A DNA stretch of 64,000 nucleotides from Humulus lupulus (GCF_963169125.1 NC_084794.1:88457018-88521017); one strand, 5' to 3'; positions 10,152 to 21,659 are shown, numbered from the stretch's first letter. Program-made: numbers and translations. The notes: generated by a model from the letters alone, not told the origin.

Positions 10152-11099
10152 CCCATCATTGAGCCACGACTGGGGTGTCTTCAACGTCAGAAACCATGCT
10201 GGACCGTGACTCCCAGTCTTTACATCCCGCGGGGTCTTGTTGGGCATGTCTCCAAGAAGCCACTTGCACATTGCCCTATAATGTTTGGGATCTGGCTTCT
10301 TGAGAGGGTCCAGCACATGTGTAGCCTCTTGTGTAGCCTCGTCTGCTGGTGCAGCTGTAGCAGTGCGAGGTCTTTTCCTCGTGGGATCCGTATAGTCCTC
10401 AAACCAATCTGGCTTGCGTCTTTGGCGTCTAGCCCTCTGAAACTGAACCCCAGCAACATCCTCAGGGTTGACAATAACGACTCCCGGAGTCTCAGCATCT
10501 GGTGTCACAATGATGGTAGGGGGCGTCGTTGGATCATCAACATAGTCTAGCAGAAGATCCAATGACTCTGACTCTAAATCTTCATTGGACCCCCTCGGTT
10601 TCTCCTTAACAAATGTCAGGATCTGACTGAGTACGTCCAAGATCACTGACTGGTTCTTCAAGAGGGTCTCCTGTCGACCCTCGACTCTGTCCAACCGCTC
10701 AATCAAGTCGGCTAGCTCAGGGGCTGAGGCTGAGGCTGGTGGTGGGGTTGGTGTTGGGGCTGACACTGAGGCTGGGGCTGATGTTGGGGCACAGGTTGAT
10801 GCTGGGGCTGAGGCTGGGGCTGATGTTGGGGCACAGGTTGAGGCTGGGGCTGAGGCTGGGGGAATAGGAGGGGTGGGACCTGCAACCTCCTCCCCCGGGG
10901 CAGCATCAACAAATATCTTGGCTGCCTCGGCAGCCTGAGAAACTTTCTCTGCCATTTTCTCAAAAGTCGCATCCTCCTCCTCATCAGTCTCCGAGGGATC
11001 CTGGCCAAGCCCAGGATAAAGGGGAAGATCTCCCTCAGTCAAAGACAAGTAATAGTCTTTTTCTGCTGGCCGAGGCTTCAACATCGGAAGAACAATTAA
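10152..11099 (-). CDS. ULP1-like protease gene, coding exon 2 (linker)
   Basis: This exon encodes 316 residues between the DUF1985 region and the protease domain. It opens with LIVLPMLKPRP after the acceptor TTTGCAG (11100) and ends in SWLNDG before the donor GGG|GTAAGC (10152/10151). It contains an acidic stretch, a Pro/Ala/Thr/Ser-rich repeat with repeated CAPTSAPAS units (about 10730-10870), a short heptad-like segment (LADLIERLDRVEGRQETLLK) and basic patches (RRQRRKPDW, RKRPRT) that could act as nuclear localisation signals. The repeat looks like an expanded coding minisatellite. The linker has no enzymatic motif. Phase 0 at its start and open reading throughout support the exon. Confidence 0.8.
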
Positions 11100-11183
11100 C
11101 TGCAAACAACATAAAACATTTGGTTAACTCAAATAATGATTAAATATAAGCATATAGATAAAAAAAAAAACAACATAACTTAC

Positions 11184-12038
11184 ATTCTTCTTCAATAATA
11201 TCGGTGCGATGACGGACTTGGTGAAATCCTTGTTCTTCCGATGCGACCAGCTAAGCATCCTCGGGAACATGTTTCCCGAGCTCACAACAAGCTCCACCGC
11301 AAGCTGTTGGATAGCCTCATATGCCCAGTACTGTAAGGCGGGGGCATAACCATACATACTGTATTTGGACTCTTGCTGCACCTTGGCATCCTTCTTGGCA
11401 TCATAGTTGGCCTTTTGCTTCACCATGTCCTTCTTACAAGAATGCAATAGCCTCCTATAAGAGTACTTCCCCCATGGATAGCTGAAGAAGTACTCTACAT
11501 TCTCAACAATTTTTAGAATATCTCGCCAAATGTGCAGTTTTCCCTCAATGGCATTCAGAACCCCCTCAACAAACAGACATAGACCAAGCTTGTACACATC
11601 TTCCACAACCGTACAAGTCTTGAAAGCATGGTCCACCTGTGACAGCTTTACTTTCTCAGCATCGTTGAAATACTCCTTTATCAACCGATCGCTGAGATTA
11701 CGCCCTTCCAACTCTTCTGGTGACGGGAAGGCACTGAAATCCAACCCCGTCACCAGGGCAAACTCTCCCATGCCGAATCTACAAGACTTCGACCCCAAGA
11801 AAAAATGCACCTCATCTTCGTTGTTGCTGGCGATTTTCCTCAGCAACAGTTGATGCACCAAGACTCCGGAGAAATTAAACTCCGAAGCCAAAAAGAATTG
11901 CTTAAAAGGGGATTCCTTAGCCCTTTCAAGCAGCCCGAGCTCCAAAAACCTGGTCTTGATGTGATTTAAAGTACTACTACCCCGATATGTCACTCGACCA
12001 GGAAAGTGATCACTGAACGGAACAAGCAACTTAGGCAT
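11184..12038 (-). CDS. ULP1-like protease gene, coding exon 1 (DUF1985)
   Basis: This is the first coding exon of the four-exon gene. The exons (855+948+512+142 bp) sum to 2457 bp, or 818 codons plus a stop, with no break. The ATG lies immediately after an acceptor (TTACAG|ATGCC, 12039/12038), so translation probably starts here and the upstream exon is non-coding. An N-terminal coding exon cannot be excluded. The protein reads MPKLLVPFSDHFPGR, then a DUF1985 domain (about residues 30-170, including FGMGEFALVTGLDFS), which accompanies ULP1-like genes in plant MULEs. The donor is AAGAAT|GTAAGT at 11184/11183. The host-side function of such transposon-captured proteases is unknown. Strand and convergence with the transposase fit the KI-MULE layout. 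Confidence 0.85.
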
Positions 12039-12111
12039 CTGTAACAACACATGAAAAAAAATTTGTAAGAAAACAGAATAAAAAGATTTCAAAAAAACAC
12101 TGAAATAAGTT

Positions 12112-12600
12112 GTCATCGAGCTCTATCGATCTCTATCGAGCTATCATCGAGCTGAAACATACCCTATCGAGCACTATCGAAAAACTATCGAGTTCCATCG
12201 AGAAATATCAACAACCTAAATTTATCGAGCCTATCGAGCCAGCATCGAGCCTATCGAGCCAGAATCGAGCCTATCGAGCTAAGAAAAATCTGTCTGTCTA
12301 GATAAATAACCATCGAGCTACAGTCTAGTCTCATATCGAACCATTATCGAACCTATCGAGCTATGAAAAATCTGTCTGTCTAGATAAATAACCATCGAGC
12401 TACAGTCTAGTCTCATATCGAACCATTATCGAACCTATCGAGCCCTTGTAATATAATACAACATATCCTACCGAGCTCTTATCGAGCTCCTATCGAGCTC
12501 ATGTCGAGCTCATATCGAGCCATAATCGATCCATCATCGAACTGTTCAAACTACCTTATCGAGCCTACTATCGAACTATAATCGAACCTATCGAGCCACT
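12112..12600. repeat. ATCGAGC-rich repeat block in 5' intron
   Basis: A third block is made of CATCGAGCC, TATCGAGCC and ATCGAGCTC words. It includes a duplication of about 80 bp (about 12284-12367 against 12368-12446, AAAAATCTGTCTGTCTAGAT). It lies upstream of coding exon 1, in the presumed intron between a non-coding first exon (donor near 12707) and the ATG. Confidence 0.75.
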
Positions 12601-12706
12601 GGTTCAAACCCAGAAAAAATTTCCCACAAAATCGGACAACCCATTCCACAAATCACAGATTCAACAACGATATAAAGCAAATATGGACTTGGGTTCAAGA
12701 TTTTAC

Positions 12707-13000
12707 CTTAGTTTTTTAAACTTTGAAGGAAATATGCTCCGTGGGTCTCGGGTTTGACAGAAAAATGGGAGTTTGCAGTGGGCTCGAGATCGCCGGAGAA
12801 ATGGGAGAAGGTGGGGGCTCGACGGAGAAGGTGGGAGCTCGACGGAGATGCGGGCTCGACGGCTCGACGGAGATGGCGGCTCGACGGCTCGACAGAGGTG
12901 GGGGTTCGATGGTTTTTGGGGGATTTTTGTGAGACTGAAAGAGAGAGAAACCGAGACTGAGAGAGAGAAGGCTGAGATTGAATGGGAAGGGTATTTTCGG
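12707..13000 (-). promoter_or_regulatory. Probable 5' UTR exon and promoter side of the ULP1-like gene
   Basis: On the minus strand a pyrimidine-rich, CpG-containing stretch leads to a good donor (CTAAG|GTAAAA at 12707/12706). It is followed by an intron and the acceptor just before the ATG at 12038. Open frames here end in stops before the donor. The region is therefore read as a non-coding leader close to the element's right terminus. No TATA box is assigned. Confidence 0.45.
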
Positions 13001-13049
13001 TAGGAGGGAAAAGCTTAGCATTAATTTGAAAAAATTATTAATGTTGGGA

Positions 13050-13097
13050 TTTTTTGGTAATATTAGGTATTATTAGAGATAAAAAGTGAAATTTCCC
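13050..13097 (-). repeat. Probable right terminal inverted repeat of the MULE
   Basis: The minus strand reads GGGAAATTTCACTTTTTATC and then an AT-rich stretch, the usual look of a MULE terminus. The partner repeat is outside the window, so neither the inverted pairing nor a 9-11 bp TSD could be checked. Confidence 0.55.
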
Positions 13098-13297
13098 TAT
13101 ATTTATTGTATGTCTATTAAGCAGTTTTTAAGTTAAATGGAAAAATTCTTACATAAAAATATGAGAAGTTAAATGAGTCAAATATGATGTTAAAGTACAA
13201 AAAAAGACAATGATTAAAGCATATATTCTCTATTCAAAACAAGAAAATGTGTGCAAAATGTCAAACACACCCAATATCACCTTACTAGTGCTCAAAA

Positions 13298-14788
13298 TGT
13301 CAATTTATTAGTTTTAAAGTGTAAAATAAATTAAGTTTTAATCAATATTTTCATGAATTCATTATAATATATTTTATAATTGAAGATATTAATTTTAATT
13401 TAATTTGTGTTTAATTTACATTTGGACACTAACAAAAAGAAAGAGAAAGAAATAAGTAAAACTGGAAAAAAAAAAAAAAAACGTTGAAATTGTGGCATCT
13501 TTTAAGATAATTGGCCCAGAATTCGACCCAAAAGACCTCAGGCCTGCCAGCTTCTCCTCTTTCCCCAGCACCAAGTGGAGCGCCCCTCACCTGCCACGCA
13601 TCCCAGCCAGCCAATGGAGCCCTAGCGACCCGCGCCCCAGACCTGTGAACGCATCCTTCTTTTCTCCTTGCCCAGCCTTGCCATGTGTCTTCCTCTTGTT
13701 GGTTGCGGCTGGGTCAACACCACCAGCTGCCACCAGCCCATTTTGTATGCTCTTTGGGCCTTGGACCTTCTATTTTGAGCTTTAAAGCTCACATTTTGTG
13801 TTGTTTTAAGGGAAATGGGCATTTTGACCATTTACTAAAATAGTTTGGTTAATATTAATAATAAGATTTGATTTTTCAAAATCATATTTTATTATTACTG
13901 TTTCAAATTTATTTTGTAAACCTCATTTGTAGTTTAATTTCTTTTTCTATAAATAGGGACTCTTCTTTCACATTTTGTATGTAATTTTTAGAGTAAAGAA
14001 ACTATAGTAAAATTTCTACTCACTTTCTTCTCATACTTTCTTCATAGAATTTTGTGAGAATCATGAGTATAATGGTCTAATCTTTTTAGGAAGGTTAGGG
14101 ATAATTCCATGTGCTAGTGATGTTATTTTGCTACTTTGATTTACTATGTTCTTAATATAATGCATTTGAGTTGTTTATGTTCTTTCATCCTCATCTTTAT
14201 TTTGTTATCTTTATTTACTTGTGTTAATAGTATATAGGATTAGTCATGCTCTTTCTATGTGATTTTAATTAGTAAAAGTAATATTGATACATAATTTTAT
14301 GTCTAATCTTCTATTGCATTATTGTCCTTGGGTATTTTATCATTTTTAGATTTTTCATAAGATTAACATTGTGCTTCTAAAGTAAAGAACTTTATAACTC
14401 AAATAGACTCTTGTTAGAAAAGAATATGAACTTTAATGATAGATTTTCCAAGTAAATGTTGGGATATGAACTATTTACGTGTGTAGTTTTGTAAATCAAG
14501 TAAATAACTAAACAAGCATATGGATGATTCTTGAAACCTTTCTACTTTTCAACTCTTGATTACATCTTAATTTTTATTTCACTTGATTTATCACATTTCA
14601 TCATTTCTCCAAAAAAGACAACAAAAAAATCTCAAATCTATTTTCATTTCCATTTCTATTATTTCATGTTACTAACTTTTTGTGTTAGTTTTCTACTAAT
14701 CTTTTGGTTTTAGGTTATCTCCTTGTGGATCGACCGCTCGATTTTTACTACAACTACCGCTTAGTGGTTGTCACATTTTGGGCGTTAA
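13298..14788 (+). repeat. 5' LTR of the Athila-like element
   Basis: It is similar to 24974-26531 along its length, starting TGTCAATTTATTAGTTTTAA and ending near TTGGGCGTTAAA. A TATAAATA box at 13948-13955 probably marks the transcription start region. The exact right end is uncertain by a few bases because the end is not a clean CA. Confidence 0.85.
13948..13955 (+). promoter_or_regulatory. TATA box in the Athila-like LTR
   Basis: TATAAATA followed by GGGACTC sits mid-LTR. The 3' LTR has TATAAATC at the matching position (about 25694), which has lost the last A. Confidence 0.6.
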
Positions 14789-15939
14789 AAAATTTTGGCA
14801 CCGTTCCCGGGGAGGTAGTTTTCAAAAAAATTCGTGAAATTTTTACCAAAATATTAGTAACTTTATTTGTATTTTTGTTGGTACGAATATTATGTTAGTA
14901 TAGTGTTCTTATATTTGTGTGTTGATTCTTTTTATTTATTAATTTTTAGTTAATATGAATGTTATTAAAAAAACAAAAAATATATATATATATATAAATA
15001 TACATATATATATATAAAAAACAAACCCAAAAAAAAAAAGAGAAAAACGTAAAAAAAAACAAAAAATATATATTTATTTTTCTTCTCTTTTCTTTTCTTT
15101 TCTTTTCTTTTTTTGTTACATAAAAAGTGATAATTATATAAATATATATATATAATTTTGTTTCTTTTTAGTTAATTCTAATTTTATTTCTCTTTCTTAA
15201 TTTCTTTTCTATTTTTATTTTATTTTTTTTAGTTTAATAAATATTTGTAAAAAAAAAATAGATTAAGCTTGTTATTTTATGTAAAACTTCATTTCTCTTT
15301 TCTTTATTTTTGTGTTGACTATTTTGTTGCTTTAGGTTTCTTAGTCTAGACCTTTCATTCTTTTAGTCTTAGTCTTCCTTAGAATTTAGTTCTTTCCTTA
15401 AAAAATTGCATAAAATTGTTCATAAAATTTCAATAATAAAATGATTAGTATTGAGAATAATTGTGTAATATTACAAATGGTAGAAACCGATATTGTTCTA
15501 TCTAGAAATATTGGTTGTTAAATAAGGTATGTGATAGCATTACCCCCCACATTTACCTGGGAATCTCAGGAAGTTCTGTCTAGGCAAGTGTGGGTCTAAA
15601 GCGGTACCTTGGCAACCTTCTCAATTGGCCTAGGAACATTTCAAGCATATACTTTTGCACTATTACATTTTTGAACTTATTGCTATAAGAAAACCAAGCT
15701 TGTTCTGTAAAAATTAGCAATTTCACTCTGCTTAAATGTTGTTTGGTCGAAAAATTTTAACTTGTGATCCGTCATACTTACTCAGTAACCTCAGGGAGTT
15801 TTAGTAAGGCGTTGTATATCACCCCAAAACCTCCAAGCCTACCTGGGAACAAGTTTAACAAAAAAAAATAAAAACATAAAAATAAATAAATAAATAAATA
15901 AAAACATAAAATAAATTTAATTTTGATTTCCGAGAGTGG
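14789..15939 (+). other. Leader of the Athila-like element with AT-rich simple sequence
   Basis: The PBS region (about 14790-14812, TTGGCACCGTTCCCGGGG) is followed by simple AT sequence. There are TATATA runs near 14980-15020 and 15140-15155, and poly-A and poly-T runs, up to about 15260. No coding signal is seen before the gag remnant at 15940. Confidence 0.7.
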
Positions 15940-17366
15940 ATGAATCATCACGAAACTTGTAGTGAAACTTCTTCCAATTCATCCACCACTCCTTCCGAAA
16001 CTCCTTCCACCATTCTTGTTTCTCCACAAACTTTAGTTGATAATAATCCATTCGCAATGGCTCGTAATGATGACATCCAACCAAGAACTCTCAATGACTA
16101 CCTCCATCCTACTCGCACTTCCACGCCTTCATGCATTATCTTCCCTCCTAATATTCCTGCATTAGACTTTAAACCTGGCATGATTCAACTCTTGCCCACA
16201 TTTCATGAAATGGAAAATGAAAGCTCATACGTGCATATTAGAGAATTCGAGGAGGTAGTAGCCACGTTCTATAACCGAGTCGAAAATGTCGATTCTGTGT
16301 GACTAAAGTTCTTCACTTTCTCCTTGAAGGACAAAGCCAAAAGTTGGTTATACTCTTTGAGACCTAGGTTTATTGGAACATGGGAGGAAATGACCAAATA
16401 TTTCTTTCTGAAACACTTCCCTAGCCATAAGAACAACAATCTAAAATGATAGATTTCCACATTTTCCCAAAAGGATAATGAAACATTCTATCAAGTTTGG
16501 AAAAGATTCAAGGATCTGTTGAATCAGTGCCCGCACCATGACTATGAGAACTGGCATTTGTTCAATTACTTCTATGAAGGCCTCACGAGTCGTGAGTGCC
16601 AGTTTGTAGAGATGCTATGCAATGGTGAATTCCTCAAAAAAGAGCCAGACAATGCTCTTGAATATCTCGAAGAAACTGCAAAAAAATCTCACACCTGGAC
16701 TGGTCCAAGTGCTACTGGTAGCACCAACCAACATAAACCATTTGGGATCTATCAACTTCGAGAAGAGGATAGTGTTAAGGCCCAACTCGAAGCTTTGAAA
16801 AAAATAGTTTGAGGTCTTAATGATGAAAAATGGCCAAAAAAATCGCACATGATTGCTCAAGCGGAACCACAAGAACCTTGCTTTGTTTGTGGAGGGATGG
16901 AGCATTTAGCAAAGGACTGCTTAGATTTTAATGAAATGAGGGGGGTTTATGAGGAGTAATGCAATGCCTTGGGGGCATATAACAAGTCATTCTCTCGTAC
17001 GTACAACCCTGGTTGGAGAAACCACCCAATTTCAGTTGGAGAGAATCCAACCAAGCTTAATCATTTGGAAACCAATGGAGAAACGAGCATCAAGTTCAAC
17101 CATCAAAGGCGTATTTGGCACCTCAATACAATGCTCATCCACAACGAAATTCTCTCGAGAATACCATTTATGCATTCATAGAGGAACAATCCAAAATAAA
17201 TCGCCAAATGATGGAAGAAATCAAGGAAATGAAATGTCAATTCTCAAAATTGACTGAATCCTTGGCCATTCCAGAAAAAAGCAAGCTTCCTTTCCAACCA
17301 AAATTGAAAGTGCAAGGCCAACACATGGCCCAATCCTCAAATTCCAATGATCGAAATGTTATGTAA
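15940..17366 (+). pseudogene. Broken gag of the Athila-like element
   Basis: One frame holds an Athila-type Gag interrupted by several stops: TGA at 16300, further stops near 16447 and 16810, and TAA at 16957. Recognisable parts are the capsid core (DKAKSWLYSLRP, then FKDLLNQCPHHDYENWHLF and FYEGLTSREC), a CCHC knuckle CFVCGGMEHLAKDC at 16879-16920, and the family's NALGAYNKSF...YNPGWRNHP segment after it. Near 17115 the frame shifts and the downstream coiled-coil-like part continues (EEQSKINRQMMEEIKEM). It cannot make a full Gag. Confidence 0.85.
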
Positions 17367-17395
17367 ATTCCATCACAACTAGAATTGGTACAACT

Positions 17396-18259
17396 TTGCA
17401 AGACCCATCCATAAATGTCACATCTCCCAGTATTTCGAAAGTTAATCCTGAGAACGCACCACTCAATGCTTCTCCAAAAGTACAATTTCTCCGGGCTTTG
17501 AAACCTGTTGGGAAACTTCCTGATAACCGAGCTAAAATCTTTGAGCACTTGACACAAGTGAAGATTAATTTTCCTTTGCTTCACATCATAAAACAAGTGT
17601 CGACTTATGCCAAAATCATCAAGGATCTATGCACTGCAAAAAGGAAGCACCGTGTCAAGAAGACTGCTTTCTTGACTGAGCAAGTGAGTGCGGCGATTGA
17701 ACGAAAGACACCGCCAAAATACAAAGACCCCAGTTGTCCCACCATTTCTTGCCAAATTGGGACTCATGAAGTTAGTCAAGCCTTACTTGATCTTGGCGCG
17801 AGTGTAAATCTCATTCCTTACTATGTGTACTCACAACTCGGTCTTGGGGAAATGAAGCCAACATTTGTTGTGCTACAACTTGCTAACCACTCCACCAAAA
17901 AGCCTAGGGGTATTGTTGAGGATGTTTTAGTTCAAACTGAGAAGATCTATTACCCCATAGACTTTCTTATTCTGGATACCCAATCTATGGTAAACATGGA
18001 GTCAAAAATTCCTATTATCCTCGGAAGACCAATCCTTGCTACTGCAAATGCTTTGATCAATTGTCGGAATGGCCTAATGAAGATATCGTTTGGAAATATG
18101 ACTTTTGAAGTCAATATCTTCCACACCGGGAAACAACCCCGAGAAGATGATGAATATTATCAAACATTCATGATTGACACTTTAATTCCCGAGGAGGTTC
18201 AATTACAAAGCAATTTCGATAATCTTGATGAACTCCTCCTCCTGCTGTCTAAAAATTAA
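17396..18259 (+). pseudogene. Protease region of the Athila-like element
   Basis: This is a 287-residue open stretch with a retropepsin domain. LDLGASVNLIPYYVYSQLGL carries the catalytic Asp (DLGAS is the usual form in Athila, in place of DSGA), followed by FLILDT and IILGRPILATA at about residue 200. It cleaves the Gag-Pol polyprotein in active relatives. The segment is open, but it sits between a broken gag and a broken RT and is separated from the RT by stops and the solo LTR, so it is part of a dead polyprotein. Confidence 0.8.
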
Positions 18260-18325
18260 AGTCCCAGTTCAATTGAGTCTACTCTTGCAATATCAGATCA
18301 CATAGACTCACACAATAGAAGGACT

Positions 18326-18539
18326 ATGTTTTGGCAACCTTGCTTTGAAGACCTACCTTGCGAGAGGGCACAGCCAAAAACTTCAGCTGAAGAGGTTCTA
18401 ATTGTTCAATTGACCCAACTACCCGAGGGTCTGAAACATGTGTTCTTGGGAGACGGTGAAACATTTCCAGTTATCATCTCGTCCAACCTTCAAAATTCTC
18501 AAGAATTATAGTTACTCGAGCTACTGCGAACGCAAAAAA
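18326..18539 (+). pseudogene. Pol linker upstream of RT, cut by a solo LTR
   Basis: LTQLPEGLKHVFLGDGETFP and VIISSNLQ are the conserved linker that precedes RT in this clade. It breaks at LRTQK. The next residues of the family (IGWTLADIKGI, partly kept) resume at 20884 on the far side of the inserted LTR. Confidence 0.75.
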
Positions 18540-20882
18540 TGTAATGCCCCGGATTCCCTATTATGGTTAATGGCCGGATGAGTAGGCCGGGAGGGCCATA
18601 ACTGTTTAATTATGCCATTAAATGTGTTTATGCATGTTTATGATAATTATATTATAATATGATGTTAAATGCGTGCATGTGAGTCCACATTTGTTTACAG
18701 GGGGTATTTTGGTAATTTGGCCCGTTGAGGGTATAATTGTATATTTGTGTTGCGTGTTAATGATATATTGTGAGACCACATTATAATGTGGATTGGTTCG
18801 AGTATTTCGACATGAGACGATCTTTAAACATGATTTATCGGTTTGGTCATAACAGGTTTGAGCTCGGGGCTCGGGGTGAGTCTTAGGGTGTTATTAATGA
18901 TTATAGCGTTACCGGGGATTTTAGGGTAACGGGTTATGAATTGTTGATGTTTGAGGATATTGAGATTAGCGGGAATTGGGAAGCGTTTATTATAATTAAC
19001 GGGTTTAGCGGAATGTACCAATTTTTCCCTTGAGTTGGTTTAAGAGGCTTTGGATGGCACAAGGGTATTTTGGTCTTTTAAGGGAGGATATATATGATGT
19101 TTAGTGGCTGTAGAAGGTGGTGGAATAAACAGAACAAAAACAGGGGTTTGCTTCCTCCATTCCCGTACATCATCTTCTTCACTTCTCCTTTGAGGGTTTT
19201 GAGTTCTTGGTGGAGATTCAAGCTAGGGAAACTTAAGGGCTGGATTGGAGACTTGATTTAGCTTGTGAGGGAGGTCCAAAACCGGTTTCAAGGTGAGTTT
19301 TAGCTTTTGGTTTCAGCTAGTGCTCTGTTTTCGTTTTAGTTTTCAATTCATGGTTTTTGATGTGGGAAGTGAGAATCAAAGGGGGTTTTTGTGTTGTTTT
19401 GATTGGGTTTTGATGAGGGTGAGCTATGGGTGTTATTTGGGGGTTTAATTGAGTGTTTGGAGGAGGTTTGGAGTTGGTTTGAAGGGTTAGTTCCAAGGGA
19501 AAACGCAGGGGAGAGTTGGCTGGTGCGTGCTGGTTCTTGGCTGTTTTACTTAATGAGACGCGGCCTGTCTATGGCGTGCCGCGGCCTATGATGGCTTAAA
19601 ATGTGAAAATGGCCCTGTCAGGAGGGTGTGCCGCGGCATGGCTCTGGTGAGTCGCGGCCCATCAGGGCAGATTTAGCCAAAATCATGTTTTTAGCTTGGG
19701 GATTCAAACCTTAGGCCTCGGGGTTGAACCCAGTACCTAGTTGAGTTATGTTTGATGTCCCGGATGCTAGATCTTGGTTTGGGAACCCTCAGTTATCATT
19801 TTTATTGATGAATCCTATATTTTGGTTATGACCAGGTGACCGTCAAGGAATTTAAAGGTTGATCGTTCATATAATAATTCTCACTCGAACCAGAGGTAAG
19901 AAAACAGTGTATGAATACAGTTGCACCCTGTATAGGTATATGACATGCATGGTTTGATATTGAGGCATGTTGGTTGATTTATGTGGACATGGGTTGCATG
20001 TTAAATGCTAGTGAACGCTGATTACCTGCTTGAGACACTGACTAGTCAGGGACCGACTCTAAAGTCGATGATCACACATTGAATGGCTCTATGGCATTAA
20101 TGTGGGACCGACCCTAAGGTCGAAGAACTTATAAGCGCTTGCCTGGTCTACGACCAGATGACTATAGCCAAGGTATATGACCCTGGTGACCGTTTGTCAC
20201 GTGGCTAAGGGACGTTGTCCATAGTTTCGACTCTAGAGTCGTGAGGAAGGTTATGTTGGTGACCAATCACCATGCACCTGTCCTGAACAAGCTTATGAAG
20301 GAAATCACCTATCAGTTAAGCCCTGGTGACCGTATCGTCACATGGCTAGTGGGAGCGATGCTCATTACTGTGACTTTTGGCTATTGTCACCAATTTTTTG
20401 GACTCATAGTCCTGAATGGTTACTATGATCGTTGTTGATATTATATCATGCTTTATTGTGTTTTCCTGCTGGGCCTTGGCTCATGGGTGCTATGTGGTAC
20501 AGGTAAAGGAAAGGAAAAGCTTGGCCAGCCTTGAGTGGAGAGCTTGGGCGATGTGATGTACATACAGGGCCGCTTGACTGCCACGATCAAGGAGTTCTCA
20601 GAGGGACTAGGGGTTTACCCTATTTTTGCTGCTTAGGCCGGCGGGGATTGTATATTTGGAACTGTAGCAACTCTTTTGTAATACAAACCACTTGTAAACA
20701 TTTTAAAAGGCTCATGAGCAGTTTATTTACTTAATGAAATGTACCCTTTCCTTTTTATTGGTTTTTCACATTAACCTGCTAATAGTACCTAGATCACGTT
20801 TTTAACCAAAGGACTCGGGTAGCGAGTCAAATTTCCGGTTCACTGTTCACCGTAACTGTTCTGGGGTAACCAGGACGTTACA
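18540..20882 (+). mobile_element. Solo LTR of the Tekay-related family, plus orientation
   Basis: The 2343-bp unit runs from TGTAATGCCCCGGATTCCC to ACCAGGACGTTACA, with TSD AAAAA at 18535-18539 and 20883-20887. It has no internal coding region. It is the reverse-complement relative of the LTRs at 37374, 38373, 47513 and 54089. Shared blocks include GGCCGGGAGGGCCATAACTG, the pair ACTCTAGAGTC and GGTGACCGT, and the AGGTAAGAAAAC segment. It shows GCCGCGGC words at 19557-19665. The internal part was lost by LTR-LTR recombination. Confidence 0.88.
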
Positions 20883-21659
20883 AAAAATCTGCGATAGGTT
20901 GGACGCTTGCTGATATCAAAGGTATTAGTCCTTTAATTTTCTCCCATCGAATCAATATGGAGGACGAGGATATCCCTCGAAGAGACCCTCAAAGGCGACT
21001 AAGCCCCACAATGAAAGAAGTCATGAAAAATGAAGTTCTAAAATTGCTAGACACTGGTATCATCTATTCAGTGGCAGATAGCAAATGGATTAGTCCTACT
21101 CAAGTCGTGCCCAATAAATCTGGTGTCACTGTGGTCCGAAACGAAAAAAAGGGTCATTGTCCTCCCAAAAACTGTGACAAGGTGGCGCATGTGCATTGAT
21201 TATCGAAAATTAAATGCCGCCTCCCGCAAAGATCATCTTCCACTCCCATTCATTGATCAAATCCTTGAGCGTGTAGCTGGTCAGCCTTTCTATTGCTTTC
21301 TTGATGGCTATTTAGGCTATATTCAAATCGAGATTGCATTAGAGGATCAAGATAAAACCACTTTCACTTGTCCCTTTGGCACTTTTTCTTTCCGGCATAT
21401 GCCATTTGGCTTGTGTAATGCACCAGCTACATTCCAAAGATGCATGATGAGCATCTTTAGTGACATAATTGAAAAATCAATGGAAGTATTCGTGCATGAC
21501 CTAACCGTTTTTGACACATGTCTTCTTCATCTTGAAGTTGTTTTAAAACGGTGTATTGAGAAAAGACTTGTGCTGGATTGGGAGAAATGCCACTTCATGG
21601 TATCTTCTAGAAAATTCTTAGGCCACATTATTTCTGAAAGAGGAATTGAGGTTTATTAA
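20883..21659 (+). pseudogene. Reverse transcriptase of the Athila-like element (inactive)
   Basis: The RT begins with EDEDIPRRDPQRRLSPTMKE and reads up to about 21180, where a frameshift moves it to another frame (CIDYRKLNAASRKDHLPLPF, FLDGYLGYIQIEIA, MPFGLCNAPATFQRC). At the catalytic YxDD position it reads VFVHDLTVF, so the first Asp is replaced by His. A stop follows GIEVY at 21657. The frameshift and the lost catalytic Asp make it non-functional. Confidence 0.88.

Larger units (their letters stand above)
1..13097. mobile_element. Mutator-like element (KI-MULE type), left end outside window
   Basis: This is a composite MULE with a transposase gene on the plus strand (62-2101) and a convergent ULP1-like protease gene on the minus strand (12038-2373). 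This gene pair is the known layout of Kaonashi/KI-MULE elements. The right end is placed at 13097, where the minus strand reads GGGAAATTTCACTTTTTATC, typical of plant MULE terminal inverted repeats. The left terminal repeat and the target-site duplication lie outside the window, so the end is not confirmed. A 6.06 kb LTR element (3585-9642) is inserted within it. Without that insertion the visible part is about 7 kb. Confidence 0.75.

Noticed and set aside
12716..13021. Ser/Pro-rich minus-strand ORF upstream of the protease gene (and plus-strand ORFs over the same bases)
   Set aside because: It ends in a stop before the splice donor at 12707 and lies in the probable leader next to the MULE terminus. 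It is more likely 5' UTR than a coding exon.
13492..13785. Plus-strand ORF in the Athila-like LTR and its counterpart around 25106-25565
   Set aside because: It falls in the GC-richer part of both LTRs. The copies differ by indels that break the frame, and no domain is seen.
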